Assembly: GCA_012728915.1 (NCBI GenBank)
Contig: JAAYEC010000004.1
Coordinates: 1 to 64,000 of the forward strand
Reading direction: 5' to 3'
DNA length: 64,000 bases
Source of the DNA: Deltaproteobacteria bacterium
Lineage (GTDB): Bacteria; Desulfobacterota; Syntrophia; Syntrophales; UBA2192
Positions within the stretch are counted from its first letter, which is position 1, and each line of letters begins with the position of its first letter. A model generated the notes under the pieces. That model saw nothing but the letters and a program-made list of their open reading frames with translations, was not told the DNA's origin and ran no database searches. The position numbers and the translations under genes are program-made. Of this stretch, positions 48,100-56,433 are shown piece by piece.

Positions 48100-50253
48100 A
48101 TGTCGCGGATCATAGAGCAGGGCGAAACGATCCCAACACCCGTCAGGACATCCTCCGCGTTCAGCACCGACAAGGACAAGCTGATCAAGGGGATTCACCG
48201 GATCAGCGCCTTCCTGACGGCTCCCTCCAGCGTGGAGGACATCCTGGGGAAAATCCTCGACGAGGTCGTCGACTCCATGGGGTTCGACCGGGGGATCATC
48301 CTGCTGCTCGACGAAAGGCGGGAGAACCTCTGCACGCGGGTCGTGAAAAATTACAGCGAGGAGGAAGCCCGGCGGGCCTTCTCGGTGCACTTGAGCCTGA
48401 AGAAACACGACAGTTTCGAGACCCGCGTCGCGAAAACGGGGCACTACATCGCTCTGGAGGACTCCGAGACGGATCCCCGCACGACGGAAACGGACCGCAA
48501 GATTTCCGCTTTCTACAAGCGCGGCTCCACGTTCTACGCGCCCCTGAAGATCGAGGACGACGTCATCGGGATCATCGCGGTCTGGACGAAGGAGAAGTCC
48601 CGCTTTTCCTCAGACGAGATTGACATCCTCCTCACCTTTGCCAACCAGGTGAGCATCGTCATCCACATCACCCGTCTCTTCGAGATCAACCGGGAGAAGA
48701 TCGATCAGCTTCTCAGTCTCCAGGAGGCCGTTTCGGGCCTGAACTCCACCTACTCGATCGAGCGCATCCACGAGATCCTGATCCGCAGCGCCCTGAGAAT
48801 AGGCAAGGCCGAGAAGGCCCTGATCTACTTCCTCGATATCGAGAAGAACCGCGTCTTCATCAACGACGGGGAGCGCGGGTTCATCGACGACGGGAACGAA
48901 TACGGGGACCGGATCGGCAAGACCATCATCCGCAAGGCTCTCGACGGCGATGCCATTACCGTCCGGCAGCGGGAGGACGGGGAAGGGGACGACACCGTGC
49001 CGCTCTACGACGGCTACCCCAGCGAGGTGGCGATCCCTCTCAAGGTGAAAGACCGCTTCAAGGGGGTGCTTCTGCTGGGGAAGAAGGCGGGTGCGTACTC
49101 CCGGGATCAGATCAATGTCCTGGACATCCTCGTCAACAACGCCGCCACGTCCTACGACAGCGCCATCATGCACTCCATGCTGTCCATCGAGGCCAAGTCG
49201 CTCAAGACGGAAGTGGAGAAGCTCAAGGAACGCGAGGACTTCCTCCTGGGCTTCCACAACATCCTCGGCAAGTCGAAGAAGATGGTCGGCATCTTCCACG
49301 TGATCGAGGAGGTGGCCAAGCACGACACCAACATCCTGATCCAAGGGGAGAGCGGCACGGGGAAGGAACTCGTCTCGCGCGCCATACACCGGCAGAGCCA
49401 GCGGCACGAGAAGCGGTTCGTCGACGTCAATTGCGCGGCCATCCCGGGGACACTCCTGGAAAGCGAGCTGTTCGGCTACGAGGCGGGCGCCTTCACCGAC
49501 GCGAGGAAACGCAAGATCGGTCTGCTGGAATACGCCAGCGGGGGCACGCTGTTTCTCGACGAGATCGGCGACATGAGCCTGCCGCTGCAGGCAAAGTTCC
49601 TGCGGATGCTCGAAGACGGCCACATCCGCCGCCTCGGCGGCAACGAGTCCATCCCCGTCGACGTGCGGTTCATTTTCGCCACGAACCGGGACCTGTCGAG
49701 GATGGTCTCGGAAGGATCCTTCCGGGAGGATCTCTACTACCGCATCAGTGTCGTGCCGATCATTCTGCCGCCGCTGCGCGAGCGGGGCGACGACCTCCTG
49801 CTGCTGGCCCGCAACTATGTGGACGAGTTCAATCGGAAGTTCAACAAGAAGGTCAAGGGGTTCACGAAGGAGGCGGAGGAGATCCTGCGCCGTTACTCCT
49901 GGCCCGGAAATGTCCGCGAACTCAAGAACATCATCGAGCGGGTCATGATCCTTCGCGACGTGGGCCGGTTCATCACGCCGGAGAACATCCCCGCCGAGAT
50001 CAAGGCGTCGGCGGCGCAGGAGCCCGTCGTTCAGGTCGACGAGCTGCTCCCGCTCACCTCGGAGACGGACCGGATTGACTACAGGCTGGCCGTTGAAAAG
50101 CTCACGGGAAAGATCAAGGAGCGCATCCTCACGCGGGCCCTGAAACTGAGCGGGGGAAACAGGACAAAGGCGGCACGGCTGCTGAACATTTCCCGATACG
50201 CGCTCATCCGGGAACTCAAGAAGGTGGGAAAGAGTGCCGAATCGGGCACTTAG
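48100..50253 (+). CDS. Sigma-54-dependent activator, GAF-GAF-AAA-Fis
   Basis: A 717-residue enhancer-binding protein. GAF domains are at about 45-190 and 215-360. The AAA+ domain (395-630) has Walker A GESGTGKE (416-423), Walker B GTLFLDEIGD and the sigma-54-contacting loop at 463-468, which reads GAFTDA rather than the canonical GAFTGA. The Fis-type helix-turn-helix is at 686-708 (NRTKAARLLNISRYALIREL). There is no receiver domain, so it senses ligands or redox through GAF, like FhlA or NifA types. A palindrome upstream of its promoter and sites next to two sigma-54 RNA promoters suggest what it controls. Its start lacks a strong ribosome site. Confidence 0.9.
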   Translation: MSRIIEQGETIPTPVRTSSAFSTDKDKLIKGIHRISAFLTAPSSVEDILGKILDEVVDSMGFDRGIILLLDERRENLCTRVVKNYSEEEARRAFSVHLSLKKHDSFETRVAKTGHYIALEDSETDPRTTETDRKISAFYKRGSTFYAPLKIEDDVIGIIAVWTKEKSRFSSDEIDILLTFANQVSIVIHITRLFEINREKIDQLLSLQEAVSGLNSTYSIERIHEILIRSALRIGKAEKALIYFLDIEKNRVFINDGERGFIDDGNEYGDRIGKTIIRKALDGDAITVRQREDGEGDDTVPLYDGYPSEVAIPLKVKDRFKGVLLLGKKAGAYSRDQINVLDILVNNAATSYDSAIMHSMLSIEAKSLKTEVEKLKEREDFLLGFHNILGKSKKMVGIFHVIEEVAKHDTNILIQGESGTGKELVSRAIHRQSQRHEKRFVDVNCAAIPGTLLESELFGYEAGAFTDARKRKIGLLEYASGGTLFLDEIGDMSLPLQAKFLRMLEDGHIRRLGGNESIPVDVRFIFATNRDLSRMVSEGSFREDLYYRISVVPIILPPLRERGDDLLLLARNYVDEFNRKFNKKVKGFTKEAEEILRRYSWPGNVRELKNIIERVMILRDVGRFITPENIPAEIKASAAQEPVVQVDELLPLTSETDRIDYRLAVEKLTGKIKERILTRALKLSGGNRTKAARLLNISRYALIRELKKVGKSAESGT

Positions 50254-50362
50254 GCAAACCGTGCAGGAATTGAACAATGTGTGCGAATGTAGAACATTCC
50301 GGGAAACCGCGAAAACCGGGACTTGCTGCGCTGCCGCCCTCCTTGCTGTGCTGATTTCGCAC
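50234..50362. promoter_or_regulatory. Cluster of palindromic activator sites upstream of RNA B
   Basis: GTGCCGAATCGGGCAC (50234-50249, N8 spacer, overlapping the end of the activator gene), GTGCAGGAATTGAAC (50261-50275), GTGCGAATGTAGAAC (50281-50295) and GTGCTGATTTCGCAC (50348-50362). The second and third start 20 bases apart, just like the first pair upstream of RNA A. GTGCGAATGTAGAAC differs at one base from the first RNA A site. Confidence 0.65.
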
Positions 50363-50427
50363 GGCACAGGGGTCCTCGATGGCCTCCCCTTCTTTATAAT
50401 ATGCCGTAATCATTGATATATTTGTTT

Positions 50428-50443
50428 TGGCACTGTTATTGCT
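50428..50443 (+). promoter_or_regulatory. Sigma-54 promoter of RNA B
   Basis: TGGCACTGTTATTGCT, a perfect match to TGGCAC-N5-TTGC[AT]. It lies 175 bases after the stop of the sigma-54 activator gene. Confidence 0.85.
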
Positions 50444-50453
50444 CAGTTACCAG

Positions 50454-50718
50454 TGCGAGACCTTCGGATGACTGACCTTTAACATAAAGAGAGATAAGGA
50501 ATTTATCGAATAGGAAAGGTAGATCCTCTCTGAAGGTCTCACAAAACAGACACCCCTCAATAATGATCGTGCTTTAGGTTTGCGAATCGGCGGATGGTTT
50601 TTGGTTCCCTCCTTTCCATCCGCCGACCCCCTGACAGAAAAGGGAGGGGGTTGGGGAACAGCCTCTCTTTTACCATAGAATTGGTGGATGAGCCGTCCGT
50701 CATCCACCAATTTTTTTT
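50454..50718 (+). ncRNA. Putative sigma-54-dependent regulatory RNA B
   Basis: About 265 nucleotides from the predicted start to a strong terminator. The 5' domain is closed by GAGACCTTC (50457-50465) with GAAGGTCTC (50532-50540) and contains small AGGA-loop hairpins such as GATAA-GGAAT-TTATC. The second hairpin (50588-50625) has stem CGGCGGATGG / CCATCCGCCG and loop TTTTTGGTTCCCTCCTTT, homologous to RNA A. Stem position 4 is C-G here and T-A in RNA A, a compensatory change. No conserved open frame spans it. The loop would pair with Shine-Dalgarno sequences. Confidence 0.65.
50679..50718 (+). terminator. Terminator of RNA B
   Basis: A 13-bp perfect stem (AATTGGTGGATGA 50679-50691 with TCATCCACCAATT 50700-50712), followed by a run of eight T. 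Confidence 0.92.
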
Positions 50719-50910
50719 GTTCAACGTCCGGCGCTGACAATCGGCTTTGCAGAGAACCATCCGAGATGGGATTCCGCGGCGGGGCCTCTGGAATCTTTCT
50801 TCCCATCTTAGAAGCTGTCAGCGAAGAATCAAAGAAAGGTCCATGGCCTGCCGGCCGGTCAGAAGGACCAGATGCAAGGCGCCGTCTCAGGCAGAGGGGA
50901 AGAAGGTTTG

Positions 50911-50995
50911 ACGGTGAGAAGGTTGGGGAAGCAGGGGGCATGATGCTTGCCACCGACTCATCCAACGTTCTTACCCTCTCGCCTTCTTACATTCT
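50911..50995 (+). repeat. Dispersed intergenic repeat, copy 1
   Basis: A degenerate unit with a GAGAAGG arm, a GGGGGCAT core and CATCCAACGTTCTTACC followed by a C/T-rich arm that pairs with the GAGAAGG arm. Related copies are at 52018-52100 and, inverted, at 60385-60478. Confidence 0.55.
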
Positions 50996-51028
50996 CTGGC
51001 CGGGGGGATGCACCCCCGTCGCCAGCCT

Positions 51029-51916
51029 TCACAGCCGTCCTTCCGCCCTCAGCCTGTCCAACGACGCCTTGACCTGCGGCATCGCCTCCAGGGCCGCTTT
51101 TTCGCCTTCGAGGACCGCCTCGTGGCGCTTGGTGAAGTCCAGCGGCCCGATGTGGCTTACCTCGGGACGAATCACGATATCGGCCCGGCCGAGCTGGTTC
51201 TGGGCGATCCTGGAGTACATGATGACGACGGACTGCATGATGGTCTCCAGGAGCGTCTTCGGGGGAGGGCTCTCGACGCCCATCGAGATGTCGACGGCAA
51301 TGACGAGGTCGGCGCCCTTTTTTCTCGCATAATCGACGGGCACGGGACTCACAATGCCCCCGTCCACGTAGATCCGGGAGCCGATCCGGACGGGCTGGAA
51401 GATCCCGGGAACGGAGCAACTTGCCCTGACGGCCGTTCCCGTGTTACCCGAGGCAAACACGATTTCCTCGCCCGTCTGGATGTCCGTCGCCACGGCGTAG
51501 AACGGTGTCCGGAGCTTTTCGATGGGCGTGTCCTTCAGCATGCGGTTGACGAAGGCCTCGAGCTTCTCGCCCTTGATGAACCCGTTGTCCGGCACGGTCA
51601 GATCGACGATGTCCCCCTTCTCGACGGGAAAGGAGAGGCTCTGGAGCTGGAAGGCGTTGAACCCGTAGGCGTACAGGCTGCCGACCAGGCTGCCGGCGCT
51701 GGTGCCGACAATCATGTGGATCGGCACCCGGTTGCTCTCCAGGATCTTGAGTACGCCAATGTGCGCGAACCCCCGCGATGCGCCTGCGCCGAGGACGATG
51801 GCGACCCGGGCCGGCGGCTTGTCGGTCCGGGTCGGCGGGGGCGCCTGCTTCCAAAGGCAGCCCGCCGTCGAGGCCAGCAGGACGGCGGTGAAAACGATGC
51901 GCAGGATTCGGCTCAT
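51029..51916 (-). CDS. Patatin-like phospholipase lipoprotein
   Basis: A 295-residue patatin-family (NTE-like) esterase. The signal peptide ends in lipobox STAGC, so it is membrane-anchored by lipid. The oxyanion loop is GAGASRGFAHIG, the nucleophile Ser is in VGTSAGSLVG, and the catalytic Asp is in YVDGGIVSPVPV. It would hydrolyse phospholipid or lysophospholipid acyl esters. The start is the second of two adjacent Met codons (51916), 4 bases after AGGAG; an ATG at 51928 is in frame. Confidence 0.85.
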   Translation of the reverse strand: MSRILRIVFTAVLLASTAGCLWKQAPPPTRTDKPPARVAIVLGAGASRGFAHIGVLKILESNRVPIHMIVGTSAGSLVGSLYAYGFNAFQLQSLSFPVEKGDIVDLTVPDNGFIKGEKLEAFVNRMLKDTPIEKLRTPFYAVATDIQTGEEIVFASGNTGTAVRASCSVPGIFQPVRIGSRIYVDGGIVSPVPVDYARKKGADLVIAVDISMGVESPPPKTLLETIMQSVVIMYSRIAQNQLGRADIVIRPEVSHIGPLDFTKRHEAVLEGEKAALEAMPQVKASLDRLRAEGRL

Positions 51917-52017
51917 CATGCTCCTCATTCACAAACGGCAAGTGCCTCTTCAGGCCAGTAACCGGCGGCACGCAGGAAGGCAGCCGGTAAAGGACAGGGG
52001 GTTAGAGGGTCCGAAGG

Positions 52018-52100
52018 TGTGACGGTTCGAGAAGCGGGGAGCATGAAATTGTCCGCTGACGGATCCAACGTTCTTGCCTTCTCACCCTCTCACCTTCCTG
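52018..52100 (+). repeat. Dispersed intergenic repeat, copy 2
   Basis: Related to 50911-50995: GACGG, CGAGAAG, GGGGAGCATGAAA, then GATCCAACGTTCTTGCC and TTCTCACC. Confidence 0.55.
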
Positions 52101-52173
52101 CCTTCGGATGCCCCCCGTCAACACCCGTTTAGGGGCGCCTCAAGCATCTTCGGAATCAAGGCAGCCGCTGCAC

Positions 52174-52209
52174 AAAAAACCGGGCATTCCAGTCGAATGC
52201 CCGGTTTTT
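52174..52209. terminator. Bidirectional terminator
   Basis: A 14-bp perfect stem (AAAAACCGGGCATT / AATGCCCGGTTTTT) with a 7-base loop. On the minus strand it ends the small lipoprotein gene. Confidence 0.9.
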
Positions 52210-52235
52210 CTGACAGCCTGATTTACTCGGTGTAA

Positions 52236-52451
52236 CTACTTCTTGGCCGGTGCTGCCGGGGCCGGAGCCGGAGCCGCGGGTGCCGGGGCCGGAGCTGCTG
52301 CCTTTTCGGGAGCCTTCTCGGGTGCCGGAGCGGGTGCCGGAGCGGGTGCCGGAGCGGGCGCGGGCTTCTTCTCCTCTTGCTTAGCGCAGCCTACAAACGA
52401 GAAAGAAACGGCGAGCAAAAGGGCGAGGACCAGTGCGAATGCCTTCTTCAT
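52236..52451 (-). CDS. Small Ala/Pro-rich lipoprotein
   Basis: A 71-residue lipoprotein: a signal peptide with lipobox SFVGC (Cys near residue 22), a charged KQEEKK stretch, then an almost pure Ala-Pro repeat with two EKAPEKA insertions and a Lys tail. It would be a lipid-anchored flexible rod, like periplasmic spacer lipoproteins; function unknown. AGGAGGTG lies 9 bases before the ATG at 52451. It has its own terminator. Confidence 0.75.
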   Translation of the reverse strand: MKKAFALVLALLLAVSFSFVGCAKQEEKKPAPAPAPAPAPAPAPEKAPEKAAAPAPAPAAPAPAPAAPAKK

Positions 52452-52569
52452 CAGTTGTTTCACCTCCTTTTGACTTTTTACCCTTGCGGGCAGTTGTTCT
52501 CAAGGGTCGGTTTATACTTGATCGGGGTGGGCTTGTCAACAGAAATTATTGACGATTAAGTGCGGGAAA

Positions 52570-53664
52570 TCACACGCTGAACCGGAAATAGGCAATGTCC
52601 CCGTCCATCATTGCGTAATCCTTTCCCTGGAAATGCAAGAGCCCCTTTTCCCTGGCCGCCGCAACGGTCCCGGCCTCGAGGAAATCGTCATAGTGCAGGA
52701 TCTCGGCGCGGATGAAGCCCTTCTCCATGTCCGTGTGAATCCTGCCCGCCGCCTGCGGCGCCCTCGTTCCCCTGCGTATGGTCCAGGCCCGCAGCTCGGG
52801 GCCCACGGTGGTGTAGAACGTGATGAGATCAAGCAGGGCGTAGCCTTCGCGGATGATCTGCTGGAGGCCCGATTCCTTCAGGCCGAGGTCCTCCAGGAAG
52901 TCCTGCCGCTCCTCCGGGTCGAGCTTGGCGATCTCCATCTCGAGATCGCCGCAGATGACCGCCACGCGCGAGCCGTCCTTCGCTGCCGTCTCGCGGACCT
53001 TCGCAATGTACGCGCCGTCCTCCTTGAGGACCTTCTCGCTCACGTTGGCGACGTAGAGCACCTTCTTGGAGGTCAGCAGGTGCGCCTCCGCCAGGATCTC
53101 CTGTTCGTCTTCCTGCACGTCGAGGTTCCGCGCGGGAATGCCCCGCTTGAGGGCGTCCTCGTAGCGGCGGTAGACCTCCAGGGCCTTGCGGGCCGCCTTG
53201 TCGCCTGCCCTGGCAACCTTGTCCGTCCTGGCGATCCTCCTGGCCAGAGTGTCCAGGTCGGCCAGGATCAGCTCCATGTTGACGATCTCGATGTCGCGGA
53301 CCGGGTCGACGGGGCCGTAGATGTGGGCAATGTCCGGGTTGTCGAAGCAGCGCACGATGTGGACGATGGCGTCCACCTGGCGGATGTGCCCGAGGAACTG
53401 ATTGCCGAGTCCCTCCCCCTTGCTGGCCCCCCTCACGAGTCCCGCGATGTCGATGAACTCGATCGTCGTAGGGGTCACCTTCGGGGGCTTGACGACGGAG
53501 GCGATCCGCTCGAGCCGCTCGTCGGGGACGCGGACGATTCCCGCGTTGGGATCGATCGTGCAGAACGGGTAGTTGGCCACCTCGGCCCCGGCGCAGGTCA
53601 GCGCGTTGAAGAGGGTCGATTTTCCGACGTTGGGGAGGCCGATGATGCCGCAGTTGAAGCCCAT
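52570..53664 (-). CDS. ychF: Ribosome-associated ATPase/GTPase YchF
   Basis: A 364-residue Obg-related P-loop ATPase, the normal length for the YchF/OLA1 family. It has GLPNVGKS at residues 8-15, the G2/G3 region DIAGLVRGASKGEGLGNQFL, the NVSE motif replacing NKxD (which favours ATP), a coiled-coil insertion, and the C-terminal TGS domain. The start at 53664 gives MGFNCGIIGLPNVGKS; in-frame codons upstream are non-coding. Ubiquitous, thought to act in ribosome or stress functions. Confidence 0.95.
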   Translation of the reverse strand: MGFNCGIIGLPNVGKSTLFNALTCAGAEVANYPFCTIDPNAGIVRVPDERLERIASVVKPPKVTPTTIEFIDIAGLVRGASKGEGLGNQFLGHIRQVDAIVHIVRCFDNPDIAHIYGPVDPVRDIEIVNMELILADLDTLARRIARTDKVARAGDKAARKALEVYRRYEDALKRGIPARNLDVQEDEQEILAEAHLLTSKKVLYVANVSEKVLKEDGAYIAKVRETAAKDGSRVAVICGDLEMEIAKLDPEERQDFLEDLGLKESGLQQIIREGYALLDLITFYTTVGPELRAWTIRRGTRAPQAAGRIHTDMEKGFIRAEILHYDDFLEAGTVAAAREKGLLHFQGKDYAMMDGDIAYFRFSV

Positions 53665-53773
53665 GCAAGACGCCCTGAAGGGTTGCTGTGATCGCCGTTG
53701 CCGGACGGCCGGGGCACCCTGAACGTATTGAGTTTGCCCCGGAGTGTCAAGGGAATTGTTCCCGGCGAACGAC

Positions 53774-53803
53774 GAAAAAGGGGCCGGCATTTCTGCCGGC
53801 CCC
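53774..53803 (-). terminator. Intrinsic terminator after hppA
   Basis: A perfect 10-bp stem GGGGCCGGCA / TGCCGGCCCC with a 4-base loop, followed on the minus strand by TTTTTC. Confidence 0.85.
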
Positions 53804-53823
53804 CGGTCAGGCGAATCGTTCCC

Positions 53824-56235
53824 TTACTTTTCCAGGGGGATTCTCATGGAGTAGAAGGACCTGTAGACGAAGAACACCGCAATGGCCAGGAACACGAGCC
53901 CGATCGTGATGGCCGTGCCCCTCATGTCCGGGGCGATGGCGATTTCCATCGCCAGGATGCCGAACAGGGTGGTGAACTTGATGATCGGGTTCAGGGCCAC
54001 CGAGGAGGTGTCCTTGAAGGGGTCGCCGACGGTGTCGCCGATGACGGCAGCCGCGTGCAGGGGCGTCCCCTTTTCCTTGAGGTCGACTTCGATGACCTTC
54101 TTCGCGTTGTCCCAGCAGCCGCCCGCGTTGGCCATGAAGAGTGCCTGGTAGAGACCGAAGACGGCGATGGAGATCAGGTAGCTGATGAAGAAAGAGGTCG
54201 ACTCGGGCCCCTTCACGGGGGCGGACAGGAACGCGAAGGCCAGGGCGAAGAAGAAGATGGCGATGAAGATGTTGAACATGCCCTTCTGGGCGTACACCGT
54301 GCAGATCTTCACGACCTCCTTCGAGTTCTCCGTCGAGGCCGAGAGGCTCGCCGCGTCGTCGAGCTTGATGTGCTCCTTGATGTACTGGACGGCCCGGTAG
54401 GCTCCGGTCACCACGGCCTGCGTGGAGGCTCCCGTAAACCAGTAGATGACGGCGCCGCCGCAGAGCAGGCCCAGCAGGGTCCAGGGGTTGAGCAGGTTGA
54501 GAATCTGTTCGGGCTGAATCCCCAGCGCCTTCCGGAGAAGCAGGATCAGGGAGAAGATCATCGTGGTGGCGCCGACGACAGCCGTGCCGATGAGCACGGG
54601 CTTGGCGGTTGCCTTGAAGGTGTTGCCGCAGCTGTCGTTCTCCTCCAGGTAGTGCTTGGCCACGTCCATGCGGGGCTTGAAGCCGTAGTCCTTCTCGATT
54701 TCCTTCTCCACGTTGGGGATAGCTTCGATCAGGGAGAGCTCGTAGATCGACTGCGCGTTGTCCGTCACGGGGCCATAGCTGTCGACGGCGATGGTCACGG
54801 GCCCCATGCCGAGCATGCCGAAGGCCACCAGGCCGAAGGCGAAGACGGCCGTGTATTCCATGAAGGCCGACAGCCCGAGGGTGCTGGTGTAGTAGGCGAT
54901 GAACATGAGCGCGAAGATCGAAATGCCGATCCAGAAGGCGGCGAAGTTGCCCGCCACGAACCCGGAGAGGATGTTCAGCGAGGGGCCGCCTTCGCGGGAC
55001 GCCGTGACGACCTCGGCCACGTGCCGGGAGTTGGAGCTCGTGAAGACCTTGACCAGTTCGGGGATCAGGGCCGCCGACAGGGTGCCGCAGCTGATGATCA
55101 CGGAGAGCTTCCACCACAGCTCATTGGGGTAGTGTCCCAGCTGCCACTTGCTGATGATGAAGGTGACGATGATGGAGATAACCGAGGTGATCCAGACAAG
55201 CGATGTCAGGGCCGCCTCGAAGTTGACCTTTTCCTTGCCGCCCCAGAGGGAGTCGGTGAGCATCTTGTTGATGAAGTATGAGCCGATGGAGGTGACGATC
55301 ATGAGGATGCGCATGATGAAGATCCACACGAGCAGCTCCGCCTGGTACTGGGGCAGGCAGGCCAGCACGATGAAGCTGATGAGCGCGACACCCGTCACGC
55401 CGTAGGTCTCGAAGCCGTCCGCCGTGGGGCCCACGCTGTCGCCCGCGTTGTCGCCGGTGCAGTCGGCGATGACGCCGGGGTTGCGGGGATCGTCTTCCTT
55501 GATGGTGAAGACGATCTTCATGAGGTCCGAGCCGATGTCGGCGATCTTCGTGAAGATGCCGCCGCAGATACGCAGGGCCGAGGCGCCCAGCGACTCGCCG
55601 ATGGCAAAGCCGATGAAGGCCGCGCCCGCCACTTCGCGGGGCATGAAGACCAGGATGATGAGCATCATGATGAGCTCGACGCAGACCAGCAGAACGCCGA
55701 TGCTCATGCCGGCGGTCAGCGGAATGTCGAGCAGCTTCATGGGCTTGCCCTCGAGGGAGGCAAAGGCCATGCGCGCGTTGGCCAGCGTGTTCATGCGGAT
55801 GCCGAACCAGGCCACGCCGTAGGATCCGAGAATGCCGACGACGGTCCAGGCCAGGATCAGTAGGACGTCGTTCATCCCCATATGCTGCAGGAAGCCGAAG
55901 TAGTAGAAGATACAGGCACCGATGAAGACGAACAGGATGAACAGGAACTTGCCCTGCTGGATGAGGTAGGTGCGGCAAGTTTCAAAAATGACCTGCGCAA
56001 CGTCCAGCATGGACTTGTGGGCCGGAAGCCCCTTGACCTTGGCGTACATGAAGTAGCCGTACGCCATCCCCAGGAAGCAGATCACGAAACCGACCATGAG
56101 CAGGTTGTTCTGGGCGGCCGTAAGCGGGGGAATGACCAGATCTGCCTCGCTTGCGAACACGGGCGCCGCAAGGAGCAGAACGATGAGCGCCAGAAATACA
56201 GCGCTGAAGACACGTTTGACTCTCTCGCTAATCAT
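53824..56235 (-). CDS. hppA: Membrane-bound ion-translocating pyrophosphatase
   Basis: An 803-residue inner-membrane protein with some 16 hydrophobic segments that couples pyrophosphate hydrolysis to H+ or Na+ pumping. Motifs: DIGSDLMKIVFTIKEDDPRNPG and DCTGDNAGDSVGPTADGFETYG, and near the C-terminus GDTVGDPFKD. The K+-specificity position reads GNTFKA, with Lys where K+-dependent enzymes have Ala, so it is probably K+-independent. The N-terminus has a signal-like helix. It is well suited to an energy-limited anaerobe that saves pyrophosphate energy. GGAGATGGAGAG precedes the ATG. Confidence 0.92.
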   Translation of the reverse strand: MISERVKRVFSAVFLALIVLLLAAPVFASEADLVIPPLTAAQNNLLMVGFVICFLGMAYGYFMYAKVKGLPAHKSMLDVAQVIFETCRTYLIQQGKFLFILFVFIGACIFYYFGFLQHMGMNDVLLILAWTVVGILGSYGVAWFGIRMNTLANARMAFASLEGKPMKLLDIPLTAGMSIGVLLVCVELIMMLIILVFMPREVAGAAFIGFAIGESLGASALRICGGIFTKIADIGSDLMKIVFTIKEDDPRNPGVIADCTGDNAGDSVGPTADGFETYGVTGVALISFIVLACLPQYQAELLVWIFIMRILMIVTSIGSYFINKMLTDSLWGGKEKVNFEAALTSLVWITSVISIIVTFIISKWQLGHYPNELWWKLSVIISCGTLSAALIPELVKVFTSSNSRHVAEVVTASREGGPSLNILSGFVAGNFAAFWIGISIFALMFIAYYTSTLGLSAFMEYTAVFAFGLVAFGMLGMGPVTIAVDSYGPVTDNAQSIYELSLIEAIPNVEKEIEKDYGFKPRMDVAKHYLEENDSCGNTFKATAKPVLIGTAVVGATTMIFSLILLLRKALGIQPEQILNLLNPWTLLGLLCGGAVIYWFTGASTQAVVTGAYRAVQYIKEHIKLDDAASLSASTENSKEVVKICTVYAQKGMFNIFIAIFFFALAFAFLSAPVKGPESTSFFISYLISIAVFGLYQALFMANAGGCWDNAKKVIEVDLKEKGTPLHAAAVIGDTVGDPFKDTSSVALNPIIKFTTLFGILAMEIAIAPDMRGTAITIGLVFLAIAVFFVYRSFYSMRIPLEK

Positions 56236-56249
56236 CTCTCCATCTCCTC

Positions 56250-56262
56250 CCAATTAAATTGG
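56250..56262. promoter_or_regulatory. Palindrome in the hppA leader
   Basis: CCAATTAAATTGG, a perfect 6-1-6 palindrome 15 bases before the hppA start codon; possibly an operator, no known match. Confidence 0.3.
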
Positions 56263-56303
56263 TTTAAAAAGAACCGGAATGAACCAACCATTAAAGCCGC
56301 CGT

Positions 56304-56332
56304 GACATAGCAAATATTGGCTCTTTTGTCAA
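56304..56332 (-). promoter_or_regulatory. Sigma-70 promoter of hppA
   Basis: On the minus strand TTGACA (56327-56332), a 17-base spacer and TATGTC (56304-56309). Confidence 0.55.
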
Positions 56333-56433
56333 AGACTTTATTGCCCGGGACGTCCGTCCGGGGAATGCGGGGGGCTGGGGGGCCGGCCAAGCGGGAAGGA
56401 AGTCGAACACGGAGGGCGGAATCTGAAATTTTA

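Noticed and set aside
50454-50545. RNA B 5' domain as a CsrB/RsmZ-like decoy, because of AGGA loops
   Set aside because: A few AGGA motifs in small loops are suggestive, but RNA A does not show a comparable series, and no multi-stem GGA array is present.
52236-52451. The Ala-Pro repeat as a simple-sequence artefact
   Set aside because: A good ribosome site, signal peptide, lipobox and dedicated terminator support a real small lipoprotein.
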